The notes below the pieces were generated by a model that was not told the origin of the DNA, made no database searches, and saw only the letters and a list, made by a program, of their open reading frames with translations. This document shows positions 9,801 through 17,824 of a stretch of DNA of 20,707 nucleotides, piece by piece; position 1 is the stretch's first letter, and each line of letters opens with the position of its first letter. Position numbers and translations under genes: made by a program. The stretch spans positions 97,322-118,028 of the forward strand of contig AVPN01000071.1 of assembly GCA_000695325.1 (NCBI GenBank), written 5' to 3'. The DNA is from Pleurobrachia bachei. Its lineage: Eukaryota > Ctenophora > Tentaculata > Cydippida > Pleurobrachiidae.

Positions 9801-12800
9801 ACGGGAGTGTGATAGATGGAGTAACAAAGTAGGGGGTAACAGAGGGAAGAGGGATGAACATATAGGCCCTCTATTACAGGGTGACTAAGTAATGTATTCT
9901 TGAGATAGAAAGGTCCCCTTTAGGCCTTATTTAGAGTCATATTCACAATGGGGTACATGATTCTCAGAATTACATGTCACTCTCAGTGAGAGAGTCTCAC
10001 TCTTACCGAACTATACCCTCAATATAACAGGCCTTATCGAGGATGTTCAGCAGTCGATCTATCACCCTGTCATCATAGAAGAATGGTGCAGGGGGTTTGT
10101 GGGGCATGGCGGTATTGGTATACATCGCGTAGAGTAGGGCCCCACTAAACAATGCCTCTACATCATCTTCACCTAACTAGGGGGGGGGTTTATTGGTGAG
10201 TCTTGGCACTTGGAAGATAAGACCTCTATCTCTCACTCTACCTCTCTCTCTCTACCTCTCACTCAGGACTTGAGACTACGTCTCTCTCTACCTCTGAAGT
10301 TACCAAAAGGACAATTTCTAACTAATACTTCTCTCTTCACTCTCTTCATAGCTCAACTGAATTTACCTCTAAACAACTCAGAAGAGCATCATAAAATATA
10401 CAACTCCGGGTTGGAGGACAGTGGAAGGCATCCGAAAAATCAGTTACATCAGTCACCGTCTTGATAGGAGAACACAGGGAGGGTTCCGCAGTGGTACTAA
10501 TCACCGGTAAGTTAGGGACAACAGGGACTGTTTTACCCGCCCCATCCTCAGCAGATAGATCTTTAGTGACTGCCTCTATCTCTTGGTCAGTCAGGGTAAT
10601 AGTTCGATCTAGATCACCCTGATCAGGGGATCTAAAGAGAGGGGAGGGCGGTCCGCCATCCTCAATACTGCCATCTTGGACAGTTGAACTCTCATCTCTA
10701 CTTTCTTCTTCTTCTTCCTCGTCAACGTCATCAGGTTGAGAGAACCGTTCAGTTGTTTCGCTACCCACTATTCCTAAAAGGGTGGGTGGTTAGCGGTTAG
10801 TACATGCATAAGCTAAGGGAGGAGGACGCAGGTCGCAGGTAGAGGTTGCTAATGTACCTACCTGCTTAGGGCCATGTGAGTTGAACAGGAGTGGCAGTTG
10901 AAAACCCGAAAAAAACTAACATAAGGTTGTCATTACCTGAGTCTTCAGAAACTGGATAATCTCTGTTTTGTGTGCCTTCCTCCTCCACCCTTTCCTCTTC
11001 CTCATCCTCCTCCAGCCGCTCTGCAGTAGCCTCCTGAGGCTCAGTAGACTCCAGCCGCTCTGCAGTAGCCTTCTGAGGTTCAGTCTCCCCTGACTCCTCT
11101 AACCGTATTGGATCGGCGTCCCCTGATTGTGGCTCCTCTAACCGATCAGCGTCTACAACTTCTACCGGAGCCTCCTCATTAGGCGTCTTCATTTCATCTC
11201 TACACTCATCATCTCGAGGTGTGGTACAGGGGTCCGAGTCAGCTGAGTTGTCCGTTACTATGGCAACATGTGGTGAGGTGACGTCACGTGATGAGGTTGC
11301 TATGACGTCATTGGTTGCCATGGTAACAGGTGATTTGGGATCCAGATCAGTGAAACTCTCCACGCGGGCATCGTCGCTATCTGGGAAGGGAACACCTGGT
11401 TAACACTTGTAACGTCATAATACATGCTCTCGTTTTTTCTCTTTTTCTCCTTCTACCAAGAAATGGACAGGTCAACTGATAAAACAGTTTGTAATTCCAA
11501 TATTGCCTTCATGAATATAAAAAAGAGAATCTGATTTAAAAAAGTGATCAACACAACATGATTGTAACAATATACTACTACCTATGTAAACAGCCTCACT
11601 GTAGACAGATCCCTCCTTGCTAACAGTGCTACTTTCCCTACTCCGGTATTCCGAGATATCTTTGAGGGACTCCACCCGGTGTACCCTCCTCCCAGATAGT
11701 GGGTCCGTACCAGGCTCTGGTACACACAGATAATCAGTATTCAATCATAGACACACAAAATGATGTCAGTAACACAAAATGATGAAATGGTACCATGGTA
11801 ACCAGGTCATGTAACCATGGTAACACCTAGAGAATTACCAGGTTCCAGGATGCTCTTCAAATATCCAGTTTGGTTGAATTTCTGTTGTTGTGAGATCATG
11901 GAGTTGGTTCTCCGTGACTGGTATTTCTCGACGTCCCTTACTCGGGACTCCTCTTGCACCCTTTTAGCTTCCCTCGCCTTCAGCTCTTCCCTGTGTTCCT
12001 ATTGTATGGGAAGTTGTGGAATTTAGGGGGGGATATACAATAGGAGGAGGCAACAGAGTGAGATTGTTATGTTAACTAGGGAGAGCACGGTGAGATCGTT
12101 ATGTTCGCTAGGGAGAGCACACTGTACAGCTTTTGTGCCTATTGACTGAGTGGCCCCAGCATGACAATGTGAGAGATGACCACAGTGGAACACCTTAACC
12201 ACAGTGGAACAACTTAACTACGATCTAATGATACATACTCGTGCAAGTCGGGTTGGCTGAAGGTTTTGTTTGTTCTTGGGTATGACAGCTGGTTTAAATG
12301 TATCCTGGATCTGGGAACTGGGCTTGGTGAACCTCCTTTTCACGTCACCACTATCCTGAGAAAAGATATATATAATATTAGTTTGATGATTTATAATTTG
12401 TTTGTTAGTTTGCTGTTAGTTTCAGATAAGGAATCCAGTCAATAATAGTAAAGAGCAAAAGAAGTCTGACAACAAACAACTTACTAAGTTAGGATTTTCC
12501 TCGAAGCATATGTACAGTTTCAGTTGCTTGACAAGGGGAGGGTGAGTTAGAATTAGAAATACTTGGGAAAGTAGAAACAGGGCACATTTTGTGCTAACTT
12601 GGGGCGAATCAACCTGAAGGGGGAGGGGGATATTTTCATTACTGAAGTAGGATCTCAATGTAAAAACTTGCCTAGCTAGACTGTGTTTCGTGCGCCCCGC
12701 CCACGAAACACAAATGTAAAGGAGGGTTAGAATATAACAAGTAAAAACAGGATGAAACCGTGTTATGTACTAAACCCTCCTCTACAAAACATCTCGCGGG

Positions 12801-15240
12801 GTGATATGAGATAGGATCGAAAAAACTAAACCACTTTAGCAGATTGAGCTGCTTTATACCTCTAGGCTAGGATCAAGACTGTATACATATAGAGGTATAA
12901 ACAGTGTGTTCAGTAGATGTTCACACAACATATTATTGAGACTCTGCATCTGTAGTTGCATAATATCGTGCACATAATGCATGTCATCCAAATGTAGGGC
13001 TACCAAACTTTCCAACTTGTTTCGGGTCAGGTGGGTCGCCTCATTTCTTAGACACCTGCAGGTCAGTAATGTGTGGTGTGGATTTATATGTAGGTCAGTA
13101 ATGTGTGGAATGGGATAGGTAGCGGTGGTAAGAAGTTAGAAGAGTGAGAATTATCTATCCAGCAGGTGGGAACAATAAATGGGTTCCGTTCAAGTTGAAC
13201 AGGGTCTGATGATCTCATTACCTTTCCATCATCAGCGTGTTATTTCCAATGAACCAGACCAGGTTACTAAAATAAGGGGCGGCCGTCTTATCGTGTATGA
13301 ACTTTATAATCGCTTCTTCACCAACCTGCGTAGTGACGTAATCGGTTATTAGAGAATAGATAGAGAGATAGAATTGTAAATATTTAGATAGGAACCAGGG
13401 CTGGCTCCAGCCCGATATTTCTAGGGGGGTGCCGCCAATAGTAGCATTTGCGACCGGAGCGCCCGAAGGGCGCGTAGGGAGCTCCGTCCAGGGGGGTTTA
13501 GGGGGCAAATTTTTAACTAAATCAAGCAAATTTTAGGGTTTTTAATCATTTGTGACGTCTACTACATTTCTCTTACTAAGTGATACATATCTCTCACTAA
13601 GTGATTTAAATTTGGTTGTGTATCTGTCAAAAATTCGTGAAATGTTACTAAAAATTTTGTATTTTTGGGGTGGTTTCTCAATCCAAATGGTCTTGGCAGC
13701 TTCGCTGCCAAGAATATTTGGGGGGGTGCACACCCCCCGCACCCCCCACCTGGAGCCAGCCCTGATAGGAACCATTTCTGGAAAACTGTTACGTTTTATT
13801 AAGTAAATTACGGCGATAATAAAAGGCACATATGACGCAAACAGAATATTATACGAATATTATTGTGGCCCACAACGTGGCACATTCTCTATGTAGCCTG
13901 ATATTCACGTACAGATAGGAAGTCAAAAATGCAAACATGATAATGTTCACAATAAAGACACGTACATACACATTACACAGTACATATTATATGTTTGATA
14001 CAAAGCTAAGTAACAAGATGTCAAAACTACGTTTAGGCACAGTAGTTTCTCGGAAAAAGGGACGGTATAATGGGGTTTTCTTTCACACACTAACCCTATA
14101 GACGTTGAGAGTGAGAGTTCTAACTGCTATCCGTACCATACTCTCGTTGTGATTGAAGAACTTGATCGCCTCTGTGTACAGGGGGAAATCCCTGAGATGC
14201 TGAGGAGAAATAGGGTTTTAGACATTAGTGGGAGGGGGAAATAGGGTATAAGACATTAGTGGGATGGAGGATAGGAAAATAGGATATTAGTGGGAGGAGA
14301 GGTAGGGTGTACAAACTGTACATTTTATGTCCCTGAGATTATACAATAATAACAAGGGTAAATTGAGGGATGAGAGTAAGAAAGGACAAGTTTTTGAAAC
14401 ATTGCCAGAGAACCTGCAAATACCATTTTCTACCTACCTATGTAACCTGATATCCTATCTACTGGAGGTTTCTCTCTCACACAGTACAAAATTAGTAATA
14501 ATTCTAGTGATACAGTCGACCAACTCAGACCCTTTTACAAGCAAACATCCGTGCTACGTGTACAATATATGGGATCCTATATCTTCATACCTCATTATAG
14601 AAAAAGTGAATTGTGTTTGAATTGAGTTTCAGGGAGAGTGTCTTGAGAAAGGAAATGTAGTAGGCCATGATTTCTTCGTCCGAGAAATCAAACTTGTGGC
14701 AGATGATAGAGTTGACATGATTGTTGGAGAGTAGGAAATCTGAAAAAGGAGATTTTTAAATCATACAATAAGGGGAATTAATCAATTTATTGCTGCCTAA
14801 TTATTCCATTGTCCCAGTGTATGGTACTTACAGATAGATGTTTCATTTCGAATATTCTCAAAGAGAATGTTTAGGGTTTGCAGGAGTTGTGTGCAGTGTA
14901 TTCAAGGTGTAGAACCGACGAGTTAATATGAGTCTTTCATTGAAACTATTCCCTTTTCCAAGAAAAAGCTGGGGAAAATGGTATTAGCTTGTGGTAGAAT
15001 TCAGAAGAAGCTTGTAGAGAGATCATGTTGTAGAACTACTTACTCAAAAACTCGGGGATCATTTTGGTCTCCCCAGATGACAGTTTCAGCAATAGAACGA
15101 AGAACTTCGACAATTAGTGTCTTGTTATGTTCTGTGACTATGGAATTTTTAACCAAAACTGCATAGAGCGACTTCAGAAGATCGAGCGAGGGCGATTTAT
15201 TCTGCCGAGTGACTGTTCCGAACCAAGACCGCCGCATCAT
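6830..15240 (-). CDS. CLEC16A: CLEC16A / ema / GOP-1 orthologue, 19 coding exons
   Basis: CLEC16A (fly ema) is an endosomal membrane-associated factor in endolysosomal trafficking, autophagy and mitophagy; despite its name it is not a lectin. Exons: 15240-15044, 14968-14832, 14739-14591, 14199-14095, 13325-13222, 13055-12860, 12613-12485, 12355-12239, 11998-11839, 11716-11582, 11380-10937, 10773-10367, 10176-10017, 9747-9616, 8573-8439, 8178-8084, 7933-7808, 7418-7219, 7088-6830. They total 3,387 nt, a whole number of codons, with matching phases at every junction. Family signatures are [99 protein letters not shown] and [13 protein letters not shown]. Exons 8-12 encode a poorly conserved, acidic, probably disordered insert. 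Odd point: exon 2 keeps DFFLEK and [13 protein letters not shown] but has an in-frame TAA and TGA between them. Tiny upstream ORFs (one is ATG-TAA) precede the start. Confidence 0.93.
7426..7456. repeat. AT microsatellite in CLEC16A intron 17
   Basis: A run of alternating T and A (ATATCATATATATATATATA) just upstream of the acceptor of exon 18. No other function is suggested. Confidence 0.8.
8574..9615. repeat. Longest CLEC16A intron, purine-rich minisatellite
   Basis: This intron of about 1 kb holds pyrimidine (CTCTCT) tracts near 8870-8915 and a purine-rich minisatellite near 9110-9205, with GATCAGTGAGGGGGAGAGAA and AAGCAAGAGAGTG partly duplicated. Near 9325-9430 there are several TGCACACATGTGCAATGC-like palindromic words. 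No ORF of interest was found. Confidence 0.55.
11012..11089 (-). repeat. 39-bp coding minisatellite in CLEC16A exon 11
   Basis: Two adjacent 39-bp units encode 13-residue repeats of the type [13 protein letters not shown] in the acidic insert. The length is divisible by three, so copy-number change keeps the frame. It looks like a polymorphic disordered linker. Confidence 0.75.
12046..12225. repeat. Two short tandem repeats in CLEC16A intron 8
   Basis: A unit of about 34-36 bp containing GAGAT(T/C)GTTATGTT and CTAGGGAGAGCAC occurs twice (about 12055-12120). A unit of about 19-21 bp, CCACAGTGGAACA plus CTTAAC, occurs twice (about 12180-12220). Neither is coding. Confidence 0.65.
12668..12736 (+). 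repeat. Short dispersed repeat, copy 3, with hairpin
   Basis: It shares ACTTGCCTAGCTAGACTG and ACAAATGTAAAGGAGGGTTA with the copies near 2240 and 6770. This copy also has a 10-bp inverted repeat, GTGTTTCGTG and CACGAAACAC, around a GC-rich loop. It lies in CLEC16A intron 6. Confidence 0.6.
13396..13764. mobile_element. Non-autonomous hAT-type MITE in CLEC16A intron 4
   Basis: The element has perfect 15-bp terminal inverted repeats (CAGGGCTGGCTCCAG and CTGGAGCCAGCCCTG) and is flanked by an 8-bp direct repeat ATAGGAAC (13388-13395 and 13765-13772). The CAGGG start and 8-bp target duplication are hallmarks of the hAT superfamily. It is 369 bp with no transposase, so it must have been moved in trans. 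The interior has further palindromes (GGCAGCTTCGCTGCC; GCGCCCGAAGGGCGC) and G-tracts near both ends. The intact duplication suggests a fairly recent insertion. Confidence 0.9.
14208..14310. repeat. Minisatellite in CLEC16A intron 3
   Basis: About three diverged units of 32-37 bp, each with AAATAGGGT or AAAATAGGA followed by GACATTAGTGGGA or GATATTAGTGGGA. It lies between exons 4 and 3 and is non-coding. Confidence 0.7.
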
Positions 15241-15812
15241 TTGTATTTACACGCATATTTACATTCCTATTAAGAATTATAACTTTTCGATATGGCCTAA
15301 AAGATAAAACATGGAAGAAAGAACCCCAGTGCTAAGTCGTAGGACGTAGAACTTCTTATTTTCGGTCGGTTGAAAATTTTGTCAAAATGTAGACAAAATT
15401 TTCAAAATTTTTGTTTCGGGACCAACTTTTTTGAATCACAACATTTCAACGCGCGCGTGCAAATGCAACGCTTTCTTTCAATAATTTGCCGCGGGCTAAC
15501 CTATACGTCGCATGTTTTCAGTTTTTGAAAAGTGCTTTTTTTACAAAACAGGATTTATTGTGTAGAGTTACCTATTTTAAAAAAAAAATGTTTTGTCATG
15601 TTTTTCGTTCGGATTTTTTGTCATTTCTAGCTTTTTGACCGCTGACTCCGATCAAGGGACTGTTATGTGCAGCTTAGGCCAGTTCCTCGATCCAAACTAT
15701 ATGTTAAAGCCCCCCACCTGATGTCTATTATCACATTTACCAACAATGGGCCCATCAACCCTTGATACATGTCGGCGGTCGCAGCACACCGCCCGAAATG
15801 GGAGGTCATTGG
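15241..15812. promoter_or_regulatory. Intergenic region between CLEC16A start and the SL/5S array
   Basis: This 570-bp gap separates the minus-strand gene cluster from plus-strand genes and should hold the CLEC16A (or cluster) promoter. I see AT-rich DNA with two GC-rich islands (AACGCGCGCGTGC near 15450) and no ORF. On the minus strand, ATAATTCTTAATAG ends 27 bases before the CLEC16A ATG and could be an acceptor. The right end joins the array exactly where the leader homology begins. Confidence 0.4.
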
Positions 15813-15934
15813 TCAAACTTTTCAACACTACTTTAAACAAATTAATTTGAGCAGGAAGATGATCTAGTGTTCAACTGGCTCTCTTCGGAGGCCGGTAACA
15901 CTTCCTTTTGGTCTGCCTTCCCATCGGGAGGGCG
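15813..15934 (+). pseudogene. SL RNA copy A, without donor and without the usual upstream spacer
   Basis: It has the full leader-like sequence ending TTTGAG (15851) and the downstream UUCG hairpin, Sm-like site and terminal hairpin. The 13-16 bases after the leader differ completely from copies B and C: CAGGAAGATGATC stands where they have GTAAGCTGAGTTC, so there is no GT donor. Upstream of 15813 the sequence is unrelated to the array spacer. It is therefore likely a dead array-edge copy. Confidence 0.6.
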
Positions 15935-16116
15935 ATAATAAATCGAAAATAATAACAAACTGACTGCTGTGTTCTGTGTGTCGTCATGTGTGTTGTGTGA
16001 TGTTTCCCTCACTCTCAGAGAGTGTGTATGAGGCTGTATTAGCATTCAATTATGAGAGTTTCCCTCCGCAAATTCAGTATATATCGGGAGACGTGTAATT
16101 TGAAGAAAGAAGAAGG

Positions 16117-16122
16117 TATAAA
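16117..16122 (+). promoter_or_regulatory. TATA-like element of 5S copy 1
   Basis: TATAAA at -29 relative to the 5S 5' end; repeated at 16867-16872 and 17617-17622. Upstream TATA-like motifs at about -25 to -30 are common in invertebrate 5S genes. Confidence 0.65.
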
Positions 16123-16145
16123 GGCGCTCGGAATTGATGAATGTC

Positions 16146-16264
16146 GGATACGGCCATACTCGGTTGAATGCACCCGATCTCGTTCGATCTCGGAAGTTAA
16201 ACAACCGCAGGCCGGGTTAGTACTTGGATGGGTGACCGCCTGGGAATCCCCGGTGCAGTATCCT
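16146..16264 (+). rRNA. 5S rRNA: 5S ribosomal RNA, copy 1
   Basis: The roughly 119-nt sequence begins GGATACGGCCATAC and ends GGTGCAGTATCC, with the canonical internal control region: CCCGATCTCG, GAAGTTAAACAACC (box A) and TACTTGGATGGGTGACCGCC (box C). The 5' and 3' ends pair (GGATAC with GTATCC). TATAAA lies 29 bp upstream and a T6 terminator follows. It is in the same orientation as the SL RNA candidate of its unit. Confidence 0.97.
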
Positions 16265-16269
16265 TTTTT
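16264..16269 (+). terminator. Pol III T-tract terminator of 5S copy 1
   Basis: Six T residues directly after the 5S 3' end, as expected for RNA polymerase III. The same tract follows copy 2 at 17014-17019. Confidence 0.8.
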
Positions 16270-16438
16270 CAACTTTTTTGGCAAATTAATCAATAAGGTC
16301 ACCCACATTTTTGGTGACTTTTTAGGTGAATTTCTAGGTCATTTTGGTGACTCTGACAGCTTGAATCTCTCTGTGAGAATCTCACAGTTTTGTGAGGAGT
16401 TACTGCTGCTGCAGCAGAACTGGTAGAGCTTATTAGAT

Positions 16439-16510
16439 CACGTGACCGGGTCACGTGGTACGCTGCTCGTAGTTGAATTATTCCATATTCGGAAAGGCCA
16501 CCTACACGTG
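16439..16510 (+). promoter_or_regulatory. Candidate SL RNA promoter, copy B
   Basis: A near-perfect palindrome CACGTGACCGGGTCACGTG (16439-16457) and a third CACGTG at 16505-16510 lie upstream of the leader. The last is about 55-60 bp before the presumed start, the place where snRNA-type promoters carry a proximal sequence element. The assignment rests on position and is inference. The same words recur 750 bp later, but copy A lacks them. Confidence 0.4.
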
Positions 16511-16564
16511 ACTCGTGGCGTACTGGGGGATGGGAGGGAGGTCCGAGACTCCATCAGCAGTTTC

Positions 16565-16684
16565 AAACTTTTCAACACTACTTTAAACAAATTAATTTGA
16601 GGTAAGCTGAGTTCTAGTGTTCAACTGGCTCTCTTCGGAGGCCGGTAACACTTCCTTTTGGTCTGCCTTCCCATCGGGAGGGCA
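16565..16684 (+). ncRNA. Spliced-leader (SL) RNA candidate, copy B
   Basis: The presumed leader is about 37 nt, from AAACTTTTCAACAC to ATTAATTTGAG (last base 16601), followed by a near-consensus donor GTAAGC. Leader AACACTA (16574-16580) pairs perfectly with TAGTGTT (16615-16621) beyond the donor, the classic stem I of SL RNAs. A second hairpin (16624-16646) is capped by a C(UUCG)G tetraloop. CCUUUUGG (16654-16661) is an Sm-site-like stretch, followed by an 8-bp terminal hairpin (GCCTTCCC/GGGAGGGC, 16665-16683). The total of about 120 nt suits animal SL RNAs (roughly 80-130 nt). Linkage to 5S rDNA is known for SL genes in nematodes, Hydra and other groups. The exact 5' end is inferred from where array homology to copy A begins. 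Confidence 0.75.
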
Positions 16685-16895
16685 ATAATAAATCGAAAAT
16701 AATAACAAACTGACTGCTGTGTTCTGTGTGTCGTCATGTGTGTTGTGTGATGTTTCCCTCACTCTCAGAGAGTGTGTATGAGGCTGTATTAGCATTCAAT
16801 TATGAGAGTTTCCCTCCGCAAATTCAGTATATATCGGGAGACGTGTAATTTGAAGAAAGAAGAAGGTATAAAGGCGCTCGGAATTGATGAATGTC

Positions 16896-17014
16896 GGATA
16901 CGGCCATACTCGGTTGAATGCACCCGATCTCGTTCGATCTCGGAAGTTAAACAACCGCAGGCCGGGTTAGTACTTGGATGGGTGACCGCCTGGGAATCCC
17001 CGGTGCAGTATCCT
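16896..17014 (+). rRNA. 5S rRNA: 5S ribosomal RNA, copy 2
   Basis: Identical by eye to copy 1, exactly 750 bp away, with the same TATA-like motif, internal control region and T6 terminator. Confidence 0.97.
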
Positions 17015-17314
17015 TTTTTCAACTTTTTTGGCAAATTAATCAATAAGGTCACCCACATTTTTGGTGACTTTTTAGGTGAATTTCTAGGTCATTTTGGTGA
17101 CTCTGACAGCTTGAATCTCTCTGTGAGAATCTCACAGTTTTGTGAGGAGTTACTGCTGCTGCAGCAGAACTGGTAGAGCTTATTAGATCACGTGACCGGG
17201 TCACGTGGTACGCTGCTCGTAGTTGAATTATTCCATATTCGGAAAGGCCACCTACACGTGACTCGTGGCGTACTGGGGGATGGGAGGGAGGTCCGAGACT
17301 CCATCAGCAGTTTC

Positions 17315-17434
17315 AAACTTTTCAACACTACTTTAAACAAATTAATTTGAGGTAAGCTGAGTTCTAGTGTTCAACTGGCTCTCTTCGGAGGCCGGTAACA
17401 CTTCCTTTTGGTCTGCCTTCCCATCGGGAGGGCA
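17315..17434 (+). ncRNA. Spliced-leader (SL) RNA candidate, copy C
   Basis: Identical by eye to copy B. The leader ends at 17351 with GT donor at 17352-17353, followed by the same UUCG hairpin, Sm-like site and terminal hairpin. The upstream spacer with its CACGTG words is also present, so this copy looks as competent as copy B. Confidence 0.75.
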
Positions 17435-17645
17435 ATAATAAATCGAAAATAATAACAAACTGACTGCTGTGTTCTGTGTGTCGTCATGTGTGTTGTGTGA
17501 TGTTTCCCTCACTCTCAGAGAGTGTGTATGAGGCTGTATTAGCATTCAATTATGAGAGTTTCCCTCCGCAAATTCAGTATATATCGGGAGACGTGTAATT
17601 TGAAGAAAGAAGAAGGTATAAAGGCGCTCGGAATTGATGAATGTC

Positions 17646-17694
17646 GGATACGGCCATACTCGGTTGAATGCACCCGATCTCGTTCGATCTCGGA
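17646..17694 (+). pseudogene. Truncated 5S rRNA, copy 3
   Basis: Only the first 49 nt of 5S are present, identical to copies 1 and 2 up to CGATCTCGGA. Sequence then changes abruptly to unrelated DNA, so most of the internal control region is lost and transcription is not expected. This is the right edge of the array. Confidence 0.93.
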
Positions 17695-17790
17695 CTGTGT
17701 CAGTGCGGGATATAAACTGTCAATATTATTATTATTATTATTATAAATAAAGATTTGTCAGATACAATGGATCATTAAATAAAGATTATC
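17695..17790 (+). repeat. (ATT)n-tailed sequence at the array edge
   Basis: CTGTGTCAGTGCGGGATATA, then AACTGTCAAT and about seven ATT/TTA units followed by AATAAAG, abuts the broken 5S gene. A unique stretch ending in a short trinucleotide microsatellite resembles the 3' tail of a 5'-truncated non-LTR retroelement (LINE or SINE). That is inference from shape alone; the family is not identified. Confidence 0.4.
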
Positions 17791-17801
17791 TAACCCAGGG
17801 T

Positions 17802-17822
17802 ATGGCGGATGATGTGGAGTAA
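17802..17822 (+). CDS. Upstream ORF before the RWD-RING gene
   Basis: A six-codon ORF (MADDVE, then TAA) ends two bases before the main ATG at 17825. It begins four bases after an acceptor-like ATCTAACCCAG. If the mRNA includes it, ribosomes would have to reinitiate or leak past it. Its use is inference. Confidence 0.4.
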   Translation: MADDVE

Positions 17823-17824
17823 CG

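Larger units (their letters stand above)
16563..17312 (+). repeat. One complete 750-bp SL-5S tandem unit
   Basis: The unit holds, in order, the SL RNA candidate, a spacer, the 5S gene and a second spacer with the SL upstream region. Neighbouring units at 15813-16562 and 17313-17694 (truncated) are almost identical, apart from the copy-A donor block, the sequence left of 15813 and one A/G change after the terminal hairpin. This is typical of concerted evolution in rDNA. Confidence 0.95.

Noticed and set aside
13542-13829. Protein-coding potential of the MITE
   Set aside because: The ORFs cross its TIRs and G-tracts and show no transposase motif.
15842-16045. 67-codon minus-strand ORFs over the SL RNA candidate
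   Set aside because: Antisense to a structured RNA, with no domain; explained by the tandem repeat.
16052-16426. 124-codon ORF recurring in each 5S unit
   Set aside because: It runs through the 5S gene itself and is repeated only because the array is; no protein signature is present.
17646-17760. 5S-derived SINE (SINE3-type) starting at the truncated 5S
   Set aside because: The 5S homology continues upstream into the full array spacer and stops before box A, so it is a broken array unit rather than a SINE head.
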